A stretch of 14,217 bases of DNA, taken from assembly GCA_900553125.1 (NCBI GenBank), contig USCB01000032.1, positions 1 to 14,217 of the forward strand. The letters are read 5' to 3'. Under the pieces are notes generated by a model. The model did not search any database and was not told the DNA's origin. It saw only the letters and a list, made by a program, of their open reading frames with translations. The translations under genes were made by a program, and so were the position numbers. This DNA comes from an uncultured Clostridium sp. Its GTDB lineage: Bacteria; Bacillota; Clostridia; TANB77; CAG-508. How positions within the stretch are numbered: the stretch's first letter is position 1; every line of letters begins with the position of its first letter. Positions 1 through 6,860 of this stretch are shown one piece after another.

Positions 1-47
1 TTGTTAACCTCCATTAGCATTATATCATATTTTGTCTAATATGTATC

Positions 48-124
48 TTACATTTCTTGTAAGATTTCTATAAAAAATAAGATTAGTTATATTTCAAACT
101 AATCTAACTAATAACTTGTAATTC
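48..124 (-). repeat. Diverged copy of the terminator-promoter repeat
   Basis: This is the most diverged member of the repeat family seen at 5389-5467. On the minus strand it follows the kinase stop codon by about 18 nt and begins with the family motif AATTACAA. A perfect 9-bp hairpin (arms 105-97 and 88-80, AGATTAGTT/AACTAATCT) is followed by a T-rich run. The loop region keeps the family TTGAAA (97-92), and a possible -10 (TATAGA, 72-67) lies 19 bp beyond it. The stem sequence is quite different from the other copies yet still pairs perfectly. The 5' flank on the plus strand (ATCTTAC/GTAAGAT, 45-65) can form an extra small hairpin not seen in the other copies. The gene it would drive lies outside the window. 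Confidence 0.6.
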
Positions 125-142
125 ATTTTTCACCTTATAATA

Positions 143-1243
143 TTATTTTTTCAATTCAATTTGAAATTCTATAAATTCATCATTACTTTTTGCACAAATT
201 TTTCCATTATGTAATTCTATTATTTCTTTTGTAATAGCAAGTCCTAATCCTGCTCCACCATTATTTGTTTGTCTTGATTCATCTGCTCTATAAAATTTAT
301 CAAATATTCTTTCCAGTTTATATTCAGGAATTGTAGCTCCTTTATTTTTAAATGTAATTTCAATATTTTCTTCATTTTCTATCATATTTATTGTAATAGT
401 AGTATTTTCATAGCTATAGCTAATTGCATTTTTCAGCAAATTTCCAAAAGCTCTTGCCAATTTATCTCCATCGGCATTATACATTAAAATATTAGGTTTA
501 GTTATATTCAATTTTAAATTTCTTTCTTCTAACATTGGATAAAATTCTTCTACTAATTGGTCTAATAGCATTACCAAATCAATATTTGTTTTATTTAGAG
601 GTATATCATTCAAATTATATCTAGTAATTTCAAAAAATTGATTAGTAAGTTCTTCAACTCTTAATGCTTTATCAAGTGCTATTTTTATATACTTATTTTG
701 TAATTTTTTTGATATTTCTTGTTCTTCATTTAATAACGATAAATATCCTATTACTGACGTAAGCGGTGTTTTTAAGTCATGTGCCATATACATAATTAAA
801 TCATTTTTCTTTTGTTCAGCTTCTTTTGCTCTTTTTGTACTTAAAATATACTCATATTTAATTTTATTTAATTTTTCTGAAAATCTTGTCATCTCATTTG
901 GTAATTCTATGTTTTGAGTTTCTTCATTTAAAATGTTATTAAATGATTTATATAATTTTTCTATATTATCAACTTTTTTGGAAAAAAATCGATATAAAGT
1001 AATTACTAAAATAATTATCATATAAAATAAAAAAATAGGTTCTTTATTATAAACACACCACTCATATAAATTATAATTAAACCTATACAAAGTATTTCCT
1101 AAAAAGTTTCCTAAAAGATTATCTAAAACTACAATGTAAAAAATTACTGCTACAATGTAGTAGATGATAATTCTAAGGATCAGACTACCTATCAATTTCA
1201 TTTTTTCATTAAACAATTCTTTATTTTTCAATTTTATATCCAA
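143..1243 (-). CDS. VanS-like sensor histidine kinase
   Basis: Membrane sensor kinase that would autophosphorylate and pass phosphate to the response regulator encoded just upstream. Two membrane segments (about residues 19-40 and 69-86) flank a short outer loop of about 28 residues. A linker leads to the HisKA domain with the phospho-acceptor His155 in MAHDLKTP, the N box around N268-N272 and the glycine-rich ATP lid GGAGLGLAI (329-337). The segment around H155 and the following helix resembles VanS-type kinases. The small outer loop suggests sensing within or at the membrane. The frame overlaps the regulator by 23 bp, so they are co-transcribed. The start is uncertain: the first codon is TTG directly against a GGGGAG that also encodes the regulator's conserved WGVGYK; a TTG at residue 5 or the ATG at residue 15 (1201) are alternatives. 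The ligand cannot be told from sequence. Confidence 0.9.
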   Translation of the reverse strand: MDIKLKNKELFNEKMKLIGSLILRIIIYYIVAVIFYIVVLDNLLGNFLGNTLYRFNYNLYEWCVYNKEPIFLFYMIIILVITLYRFFSKKVDNIEKLYKSFNNILNEETQNIELPNEMTRFSEKLNKIKYEYILSTKRAKEAEQKKNDLIMYMAHDLKTPLTSVIGYLSLLNEEQEISKKLQNKYIKIALDKALRVEELTNQFFEITRYNLNDIPLNKTNIDLVMLLDQLVEEFYPMLEERNLKLNITKPNILMYNADGDKLARAFGNLLKNAISYSYENTTITINMIENEENIEITFKNKGATIPEYKLERIFDKFYRADESRQTNNGGAGLGLAITKEIIELHNGKICAKSNDEFIEFQIELKK

Positions 1244-1904
1244 CTCCCCATACTGTTTTTATAAATTTTGGTTTTTTTGTGTCTTCATTTAATTTCTCTC
1301 GTATTCTCCTTATATGTACCATTACCGTATTATTATTTTCTAAATATTTTTCTTTCCATACTTTTTCAAATAATTCTTCTGAACTTACTACATTTCCTCT
1401 TTTTTGTGCCAAATATAATAATATATCAAATTCCATAGGTGTTAATTCAATTTGTTTATCGTATAATTTACAAATGTGTTTGTCTTGATCTATTTCTAAT
1501 CCATTTATATAGATAATATTTTCTTCATTTTTTTCGTTATATTTTGTATATCTTCTATAGGCGGACTTTACTCTTGCGATTAATTCCAATGGATTAAATG
1601 GTTTTGTAATATAATCATCTGCTCCTAAAGTTAGTCCTTGTATTTTATCTTTATCTTCAATTTTGGCAGTTAGCATTATTACTGGAAAGTTTAGTCCTTT
1701 ATCTCTTATCATTTTACATATTTCAAATCCATCTACATCTTTTATCATTACATCTAAAATTGCAAAATCTAATTTTTTATTTTCGATACATTTTAGTGCT
1801 TCTTTAGAATCATAAAATTTAAAAACATTATAGTTTTCATTCTTCAGATAAACTTCCACCAAATCTGCAATTTCTTTTTCATCATCTAATACTAAAATAT
1901 TCAT
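1221..1904 (-). CDS. OmpR/VanR-like response regulator
   Basis: DNA-binding response regulator paired with the kinase that overlaps its 3' end. The N-terminal receiver domain has the acidic pocket D7-D8, phospho-acceptor D51 (in AILDVMIKD), T79 and K101 (in ITKPF). The C-terminal winged-helix domain (about 130-226) ends in the typical TVWGVGYKIEK. Length (227 aa) is normal for the OmpR/PhoB family. The start ATG is preceded by a strong GAGGGGGG ribosome site. It is divergent from the exported C39-like peptidase, whose promoter region carries a pair of similar TTAA-type half sites. That makes the peptidase a plausible target, but this is inferred from layout only. Confidence 0.93.
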   Translation of the reverse strand: MNILVLDDEKEIADLVEVYLKNENYNVFKFYDSKEALKCIENKKLDFAILDVMIKDVDGFEICKMIRDKGLNFPVIMLTAKIEDKDKIQGLTLGADDYITKPFNPLELIARVKSAYRRYTKYNEKNEENIIYINGLEIDQDKHICKLYDKQIELTPMEFDILLYLAQKRGNVVSSEELFEKVWKEKYLENNNTVMVHIRRIREKLNEDTKKPKFIKTVWGVGYKIEK

Positions 1905-1983
1905 TTTCCCCCCTCATTTCTGTTTCAATATTTTATCATAATTTTTTAATATTTCCAACACTCTTATTGCTTTTAAGGAAATG

Positions 1984-2037
1984 TTAAGATTTATTTAATT
2001 ATTTCTTAAAACTTATTTCTATTCTGAGTTTTATACT
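1984..2037 (+). promoter_or_regulatory. Possible regulated promoter of the C39-like peptidase
   Basis: A -10-like TATACT (2032-2037) has no good -35 at 17 bp. Upstream lie two related decamers on one face of the helix, TTAAGATTTA (1984-1993) and TTAAAACTTA (2006-2015), 22 bp apart. A weak -35 with direct repeats is the usual look of a promoter activated by an OmpR-family regulator. In such AT-rich DNA the match could be chance. Confidence 0.3.
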
Positions 2038-2070
2038 AGAAATATATTAAAAGAAAAAGGAGAAAGTCAA

Positions 2071-2820
2071 ATGAAGAAAAGAAAAATATTAATGTTATTA
2101 ATAATAATTTTGGGAATGTTTATATTTTTTAGAAATATCTCGTTTAATAATATCTCTTATAGATTAAATAAATTTGTTTCTAAAATAACTAATACTTCGG
2201 AATATAAAACAATAAAGCAAGATATAAATAAAAATTATTCTGGAATTGGTCAAGAAAAAGTAAAAAATAAAGATGGCTATTTTACTACATTTACTACTAT
2301 TGAAAATCATAAAAAAACTTATATTGAATATAAACAAAATGCTGATTCTTCTTGGAGTAATAATCAATATTGGGGTGGTACTATGGCAGAAAATGGCTGT
2401 GGCATTACTGCACTTGCAACTATTTTAAGTGGATATAATAAAAATTATACTCCAGAAGATCTTAGACAACAATATTATCCTAAATTAAATTATGACATAC
2501 TTTCAAAAGAGTTATCTAATACATTTAATATTAAAAATACAGATTTTTACTATGATAGTGTTCATTTATCTAAAGAAAAATTGCAAGAGCATTTAGAAAC
2601 AAACCGACCTATTTTAGTTTGTGTATGGAATCAGCCTCATGATAATCGTTGGACAACTAGCTCACATTATATGGTTTTACTAGCAACAGATGATAATGAT
2701 ATGGTTTATATTTCTAATCCTAATGGTGGAAAAAATGATAGTAAAAGTTCAGGTTGGTACAAGTTCAAAGAGATAACTCCTTATATCGCAAAAGCTTTAT
2801 ATATAGAAAGTTATAATTAA
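2071..2820 (+). CDS. Exported/membrane-anchored C39-like cysteine peptidase
   Basis: Predicted cell-surface cysteine peptidase of the C39-like (Peptidase_C39_2) type. Residues 5-20 form an uncleaved signal anchor or signal peptide with no lipobox cysteine. The catalytic half starts at about residue 95. The catalytic Cys110 is in MAENGCGITALA, His199 in SSHYMVLL, and the third position is in ISNPNGG (N216), where many relatives have Asp; Asn is tolerated in papain-like triads. The substrate could be a wall peptide or a secreted peptide and is not determinable here. An AAAGGAG site precedes the ATG by a normal distance. It stands alone with its own terminator and is divergent from the two-component genes, which may control it. 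The usual VanR/VanS partner peptidase VanY is a different family, so the similarity is one of position only. Confidence 0.82.
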   Translation: MKKRKILMLLIIILGMFIFFRNISFNNISYRLNKFVSKITNTSEYKTIKQDINKNYSGIGQEKVKNKDGYFTTFTTIENHKKTYIEYKQNADSSWSNNQYWGGTMAENGCGITALATILSGYNKNYTPEDLRQQYYPKLNYDILSKELSNTFNIKNTDFYYDSVHLSKEKLQEHLETNRPILVCVWNQPHDNRWTTSSHYMVLLATDDNDMVYISNPNGGKNDSKSSGWYKFKEITPYIAKALYIESYN

Positions 2821-2841
2821 AGACAGCTAAAAGCTGTCTTT
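2819..2841 (+). terminator. Terminator after the C39-like peptidase
   Basis: A perfect 9-bp hairpin AAAGACAGC / GCTGTCTTT with a 5-nt loop starts within the stop codon of the peptidase. A short T-rich tail follows. It can act in both directions because the stem itself ends in A/T runs. Confidence 0.8.
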
Positions 2842-2916
2842 ATTCGTACTTCATAATTATAATAATTTATTTTTCTCTATAAAAAATCACCAAATTGTAA
2901 TTTCTTGTTGATATTT

Positions 2917-2997
2917 CTATTTCATAGTCTTTTCAAATTCAAACATTCCACCATCATCTAAAAACATCTAGTATTGTTCTCCTTCATTAGGCTCAGG
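2917..2997 (-). pseudogene. Out-of-frame coding relic after the sigma-fusion gene
   Basis: Immediately after the stop codon of the sigma-fusion gene, a shifted frame reads a coding-like tail: YKPEPNEGEQY, a TAG at 2970-2968, then a 16-residue peptide beginning MFLDDGGMFEFEK and ending at TAG (2919-2917). The composition looks like real protein rather than random AT-rich translation. The simplest reading is that an ancestor of the sigma-fusion protein, or a lost neighbour, ran on here and was cut by a frameshift plus a nonsense change. An alternative is a tiny ORF of its own: AAGGAG lies about 11 nt before the ATG at 2967, which is slightly far. Confidence 0.35.
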
Positions 2998-2998
2998 C

Positions 2999-4618
2999 TT
3001 ATAATTCTTCCTCTAATAATATATCTGTATTATCTACTTTTAATGCAAAATAAGGTTGTTCTTTACTTTCTTCTTTTAAATATAATATAAAATCACTATC
3101 GAATATCATTTTTCTTGACTTTTCTGTCCAAGCTTTTTGTGTAGCATCAATTACTGCTTCACTTTTTACACTTCCACCTACATTATTTAATTCAAAATCT
3201 ATTGTTTGTAATGCTTGTTTTATATAATAATTGCTATTTTTTATTTCTCTTCCACATAATTCATCATAGTTAATTTCATCATTGACTTTTATAAATGGTA
3301 TTCTTAATATATCATTTTCTTCAAATGTATTTTTTCCAGAATAGTTAATTTGTTGTTTTTTTATTTCTTTATAGTTTTCTTCAAATGATTTGTTTTCTCC
3401 TGTTGTTTTATATAAAATAACTTCTTCTCCCTCTTTAGTCTTTAATTTAATTGCAAAATCATCTTCAGAATTATAAAACAATACCTCTACATTTTTACTT
3501 GCAATAGGATTATTACTGCTATCCACTCCAAAGCATTTTATTCTAGGTTCTGAATTATTAAATGTCATACTTCCCATTGCTGTTGAAAATGGTTCTAAAA
3601 AATTAAACTCTTTTTTCAACATTGCATATAATACATATCCATTTGAATCATTCCAATCAATTCTATCTATTAAATTACTGTCTTCATTAAATTTTTGTTT
3701 TATTCCATTTTGAATTTTATTTTTTAAATCTTCTCCCATTGTCTGTCCATGTATTTTGAAATATGAATTTTCAGATAATTGGTCAACTTTAAAGCTTTGT
3801 TTGTTTAATTCATTTGCAAGTTCTGATTCTCCATCTCTAAATTCAACATTTCCTTTTACAACATCATTCATAAAATCATTCCATACTAAATTGAAAGTTC
3901 CACACCATACTTTATTTCCATCCATTGTTGATAATCCACTTGTATATGTAGGTGTTATTTCTGCCTTTCCTATAAAACCTTCAATAATTTTCATTGTAGC
4001 ATATACTCCTCCTGCAAGTAAAACACTTATACATAACATTATTATAATTACTTTTGAAACTTTACTCATTTCATCAAATCCTTTCTTTATTAGAATTTTT
4101 CGCAATTCTTTTTTACCTCTATGGATAAGATTTTTTACATTTTGAATTGACTCCCCAAGTATTTGTGCAGTTTCTTGATATGTTAATTCTTCAATTTTTA
4201 CTAAATATATTGCATTTTTATATCTATCATCTAACATATCTATTGCTTTTATTATTTCTTGTCTTTTTTCATTCTTTGTTACAATATCTGCTACATCTTG
4301 TCCTACTTGTTCTGCTCCATTTAAGATGTACTCTTCATTTATTTCTGTTCTTCTTTTTTCCATATTTATTTGATTATATGCTCTACTCTTAGCAACTAAA
4401 TAAATATAATATTTAAAAGTATAGCCCTCTTTGATTTTATTTTGCATAACATAAACAAACACATCTTGAGTAATATCTTCAGCTTTTTGATAATCTTTTA
4501 CTATATTGTAAACAAAGTATTGTATTTTATCTTTGTACTTGTTATATAGCAATTCAAAAGCACCTTTTTCTCCATCTAAATATTCATTATATAATTTTAT
4601 ATCTAAATCTTTTTCCAT
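2999..4618 (-). CDS. ECF-type sigma factor fused to a membrane segment and outer domain
   Basis: Residues 1-180 are a complete ECF-like sigma factor: region 2 at about 14-85 (AEDITQDVFVYV in the core-binding part) and region 4 at about 122-172 (LTYQETAQILGESIQNVKNLIHRGKKEL, split here into LTYQETAQILGE and SIQNVKNLIHRGKKEL). One membrane segment follows at about 187-208, so residues 210-539 should be outside the cell. That outer domain is not one I recognise firmly. By eye parts resemble serpins: EVILYKTTGENKSFEEN (399-415), FELNNVGGSVKSEAVID (475-491) and FDSDFILYLKEES (506-518) fall in serpin order. ECF sigmas normally keep such outer domains on a separate anti-sigma protein. M184 has its own ribosome site, so a second product is possible. 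A TGAAACTTTT promoter upstream suggests self-regulation. The 3' end may be truncated. Confidence 0.85.
   Translation of the reverse strand: MEKDLDIKLYNEYLDGEKGAFELLYNKYKDKIQYFVYNIVKDYQKAEDITQDVFVYVMQNKIKEGYTFKYYIYLVAKSRAYNQINMEKRRTEINEEYILNGAEQVGQDVADIVTKNEKRQEIIKAIDMLDDRYKNAIYLVKIEELTYQETAQILGESIQNVKNLIHRGKKELRKILIKKGFDEMSKVSKVIIIMLCISVLLAGGVYATMKIIEGFIGKAEITPTYTSGLSTMDGNKVWCGTFNLVWNDFMNDVVKGNVEFRDGESELANELNKQSFKVDQLSENSYFKIHGQTMGEDLKNKIQNGIKQKFNEDSNLIDRIDWNDSNGYVLYAMLKKEFNFLEPFSTAMGSMTFNNSEPRIKCFGVDSSNNPIASKNVEVLFYNSEDDFAIKLKTKEGEEVILYKTTGENKSFEENYKEIKKQQINYSGKNTFEENDILRIPFIKVNDEINYDELCGREIKNSNYYIKQALQTIDFELNNVGGSVKSEAVIDATQKAWTEKSRKMIFDSDFILYLKEESKEQPYFALKVDNTDILLEEEL
4067..4086 (-). promoter_or_regulatory. 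Internal ribosome binding site before M184 of the sigma fusion
   Basis: Inside the fusion gene, AGAAAGGA (4086-4079) sits 9 nt before the ATG of residue 184 (4069-4067), exactly at the junction between the sigma part and the membrane segment. The site could give a separate 356-residue membrane protein in addition to the full fusion. Lysine and glycine codons (AAG AAA GGA) can create such a site by chance, so initiation here is unproven. Confidence 0.4.
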
Positions 4619-4640
4619 ATCTTACCCTGCTTTCATATAT

Positions 4641-4669
4641 ACAAACAGATGAAAATCAAAAAAGTTTCA
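4641..4669 (-). promoter_or_regulatory. Putative ECF-sigma (autoregulatory) promoter
   Basis: On the minus strand TGAAACTTTT (4669-4660) matches the -35 element typical of ECF sigma factors of Firmicutes. A weaker -10 region (ATCTGTTTGTATA, 4650-4638) follows at about the right distance, 20-30 bp before the sigma gene's start. ECF sigmas commonly transcribe their own gene, so this is a candidate self-activated promoter. Confidence 0.5.
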
Positions 4670-4689
4670 TTTTCTTTAATTTTTTTATA

Positions 4690-4714
4690 AAATTTAAGAG
4701 AGATTATATCTCCC
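4690..4714 (-). terminator. Terminator after the GyrI-like gene
   Basis: Ten bases past the GyrI-like stop codon, a 7-bp hairpin (arms 4714-4708 and 4704-4698, with one G-U pair and a 3-nt loop) is followed on the minus strand by a T-rich stretch. It is preceded by AATTACAA, the same motif that opens the dispersed repeats. Confidence 0.5.
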
Positions 4715-4724
4715 CTATTTGTAA

Positions 4725-5363
4725 TTATTTAATTTTCTTAATTGGATGTCTTACAACTGTCTTTAATTTGCTAACATCACATTTTCTTGGATCACTTAAA
4801 TAAATTTCGTGGTGTAATCTTGTATCATTTATATCTAATTCATATCCATTTTCTTTTGTAAAATTGTGCATTAATTTAACTGTTGCTGGCTCATCATCAT
4901 AACTTCCAATGTGCATACATTGTACGCAAACACCCTCATCATAAGTTAAAAATTCAACTCTTGAAAAATCTTGTTTTTTCTTTTTAGTTGCTTCTTCAAT
5001 AGCCCAATCAAAGTCTGCTTTTGTTACAAAGTCTGGTAATCTAATAATAGATATAAAATGCATTGCACATTTATTATTATAATCAATAGTTCCATTCATA
5101 CCATCTTGCCACCAAAAGCCTTCAAGTGGTGGAACAACATATTCAAAGAATCCATCTATTTTATGAGTTCCTTTATAACTCATCTTTATTGTATAAGCAA
5201 TACCATATAATAATCCTATTGTATTTTGATAATCTCCATTTACCTCGTTAGGATTCCCTGTTCCTCTTACTGCAATATAATTCATTCTTGGTATTTCAAC
5301 AATACTAGGTTTATTTTTAGGCATATAAAATTCTTTATATTCTTTCTTAAAATCAAAAACCAT
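4725..5363 (-). CDS. GyrI-like small-molecule-binding domain protein
   Basis: Single-domain cytoplasmic protein of the GyrI-like (COG4832) family. Diagnostic pieces are the N-terminal PRMNYIAVRGTGNPN (25-39), the aromatic VVPPLEGFWW (76-85) and the C-terminal HHEIYLSDPRK (184-194). Length (212 aa) is usual. Members of this family bind bulky cationic or aromatic compounds, and some have been reported to hydrolyse cyclopropane-type DNA-alkylating natural products; E186 in HHEIYLSDPRK is a candidate catalytic residue by analogy. A role in drug or alkylator defence is therefore plausible but inferred. It is a single-gene unit: a copy of the terminator-promoter repeat lies just upstream and its -10 would start RNA about 40 nt before the ATG. 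The ribosome site (AGAGATG) is weak. M14 is an alternative start. Confidence 0.85.
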   Translation of the reverse strand: MVFDFKKEYKEFYMPKNKPSIVEIPRMNYIAVRGTGNPNEVNGDYQNTIGLLYGIAYTIKMSYKGTHKIDGFFEYVVPPLEGFWWQDGMNGTIDYNNKCAMHFISIIRLPDFVTKADFDWAIEEATKKKKQDFSRVEFLTYDEGVCVQCMHIGSYDDEPATVKLMHNFTKENGYELDINDTRLHHEIYLSDPRKCDVSKLKTVVRHPIKKIK

Positions 5364-5388
5364 AATCTACATCTCTATTCTAAACAAA

Positions 5389-5467
5389 AAATTACTAATT
5401 CTTGTTACGATTATATAATAAAAGGTAGATAATTTCAACTGGTTATCTACCCAACTTATTGTAATTT
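5389..5467 (-). repeat. Terminator-promoter repeat, copy A (identical to two others)
   Basis: The 76 bases 5392-5467 are identical to 7528-7603 and 14142-14217. Read on the minus strand: AATTACAA motif, then a 9-bp perfect hairpin (arms GGTAGATAA at 5451-5443 and TTATCTACC at 5432-5424, 10-nt loop), then TTTTATTATA, as in an intrinsic terminator 15 nt after the Xre-regulator stop codon. Overlapping this is a good promoter: -35 TTGAAA (5438-5433) starting in the loop, a 17-bp spacer and -10 TATAAT (5415-5410), pointing at the GyrI-like gene. The ends AAATTAC (5389-5395) and GTAATTT (5461-5467) are inverted repeats. No target-site duplication is evident. Confidence 0.85.
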
Positions 5468-5481
5468 ATCTGATTAATAAA

Positions 5482-6039
5482 TTATAACTCTATATATAAT
5501 TTTTTTCTCTTATCTGTTACAAAATGTATATATTTAATTAATAATTTCCATGAAACAATACCAATTATAAATAATACTATACCAACAATTATCGATAGTA
5601 CAAAACCTAAAATTGGATTTAAAGAATAGCTTCCAAATTCAAACATTACAAATGGTACATCAAATTTGAATATATATCCAATTAATTTAACTAAACCAAA
5701 TATAGGACATAATATAGCACTTATGATGAATGTTGGTGCAATAATTCCCAATGTTGGGAGGATAAATATTCCAGTTAAACTAACTATGATATAAAACAAA
5801 AATATTTGTCTTACTTTATTTGATTTTTTTACTTTTTCACCATTAAATAATTCATTGATTGATACATTATAAATTTTACATATTTCTTTCATAATAGACG
5901 GATCTGGTAAATTTCTACCATTTTCCCATCTACTAACACTTTTAACATTAACATTTAATTTTTCAGCAATATCTTCTTGAGTCAAATTGTTTTCTTTTCT
6001 TAAACTAGCTAAAAATTTTCCTACTTTATCTTGATTCAT
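5482..6039 (-). CDS. Xre-family HTH regulator with membrane tail
   Basis: The N-terminal Cro/CI-type helix-turn-helix (about residues 8-63; LTQEDIAEKLNVNVKSVSRW with the following ENGRNLPDP) is typical of HTH_3 regulators. Residues 79-97, 99-123 and 142-166 are hydrophobic, giving about three membrane helices, and the tail is basic (KYIHFVTDKRKK). Such Xre-membrane proteins are common in Firmicutes and are thought to couple a membrane signal to DNA binding, but the signal and targets are unknown. A strong GGAAGGGAGA site precedes the ATG. Diverged and identical repeat copies lie upstream and downstream, so it is probably transcribed alone. The adjacent DUF6512-like membrane protein could be a partner by proximity only. 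Confidence 0.85.
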   Translation of the reverse strand: MNQDKVGKFLASLRKENNLTQEDIAEKLNVNVKSVSRWENGRNLPDPSIMKEICKIYNVSINELFNGEKVKKSNKVRQIFLFYIIVSLTGIFILPTLGIIAPTFIISAILCPIFGLVKLIGYIFKFDVPFVMFEFGSYSLNPILGFVLSIIVGIVLFIIGIVSWKLLIKYIHFVTDKRKKLYIEL

Positions 6040-6125
6040 AATTTTATCTCCCTTCCAAAATATTATATATAATTCAATTAAATATTAACAGGACATATAG
6101 TGAGAGTTTATATTTCTACCATTAA

Positions 6126-6206
6126 AAATTACTATCTTGTGTTTAGATTATAACATAAAAGGCAAGTAACTTTCAACTTAATTACCTGCCCTATATATTG
6201 TAATTT
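6126..6206 (-). repeat. Terminator-promoter repeat, diverged copy
   Basis: Clearly related to the identical copies but changed at many positions. Minus-strand order is the same: AAATTACAA, hairpin (arms GGCAGGTAA 6190-6182 and TTACTTGCC 6169-6161), TTTTAT run. The promoter is kept: TTGAAA (6176-6171), an 18-bp spacer and TATAAT (6152-6147). Two stem base pairs differ from the identical copies by double, compensating changes and one pair is broken. The outer ends AAATTAC (6126-6132) and GTAATTT (6200-6206) are kept. It lies 67 nt after the DUF6512-like stop and points at the Xre regulator. Confidence 0.8.
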
Positions 6207-6273
6207 ATCAAGCTGATTATAGCATACTATAATCTATCTTTTACATTATTATAATATCAATATTTTCTACTTA

Positions 6274-6801
6274 TTATATTCCAAACGAACCAATTATTGG
6301 ATCCTCAAATAATGCAATATGAAGTGGAAAAAATGTAAAAATTAAAAAGCACGAACACAATACTAATAAAATAATAATAGGTATTACATTACTACAAGAA
6401 GATGTTGATTGCATTTTTTGATATGCCACATATTGCCCTAACCCTACTGCTATAAAAAAACTACCAATATCCACAATAGCAAAGTTTGTTCCTATTATTC
6501 CAACATATGTATAGAAAAATATTACTACAAAAGACATAGCTAATATAATTCCTAACACTTTAGCACATAAATAATTAGGTATAACTTTCCCTTTATAAGA
6601 AAAACCTATAATAGTACTTATTAGCATTGGGAAAAATAATAATTTCAAATGTTCCCATGTACTTTCATTTACAGCACTAAATGTCCCTACTAATGGATTA
6701 TTATTAGACCACCCAAATGTAAAATGTAAAAGTGTTCCTACTATCATTATAAAAATAGTACTTATAATTTCAAATTTTAAAATAGAACTTTTTTTAGGCA
6801 T
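6274..6801 (-). CDS. DUF6512-like integral membrane protein
   Basis: Small membrane protein of 175 residues with about five hydrophobic segments (near 12-29, 54-67, 79-102, 107-126 and 139-158). The conserved-looking piece FSAVNESTWEHLKLLFFP (41-58) between the first two segments, and a C-terminal FFPLHIALFEDP, match my memory of the DUF6512 family; no function is known to me. I place the start at the ATG at 6801, because AAGGGGGAG lies 6 nt before it. An in-frame ATG 14 codons upstream lacks a ribosome site and adds unlikely residues. It stands between the Tyr-rich cupin and the Xre-membrane regulator, all on the same strand but with repeats or gaps between them. Confidence 0.72.
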   Translation of the reverse strand: MPKKSSILKFEIISTIFIMIVGTLLHFTFGWSNNNPLVGTFSAVNESTWEHLKLLFFPMLISTIIGFSYKGKVIPNYLCAKVLGIILAMSFVVIFFYTYVGIIGTNFAIVDIGSFFIAVGLGQYVAYQKMQSTSSCSNVIPIIILLVLCSCFLIFTFFPLHIALFEDPIIGSFGI

Positions 6802-6860
6802 ATATAACTCCCCCTTATATGTATATATGATTAAAATTTTCAATGTGTTACTAAAAAATA

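Noticed and set aside
3756..4392. Two plus-strand open frames opposite the sigma-fusion gene
   Set aside because: They are antisense to a clear protein-coding gene, lack ribosome sites and have translations rich in Phe/Leu as expected from the complement.
5424..5451. Hairpin as operator of a shared repressor
   Set aside because: The stem sequence changes freely between copies while pairing is kept, which fits RNA structure better than a protein-binding site, though identical copies alone could not exclude it.
5392..5467. CRISPR repeat
   Set aside because: Copies are 76 bp, kilobases apart and separated by genes; no spacer array or cas gene is present.
6802..6843. Longer DUF6512-like protein starting 14 codons upstream
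   Set aside because: The strong AAGGGGGAG site lies inside that extension and fits only the ATG at 6801.
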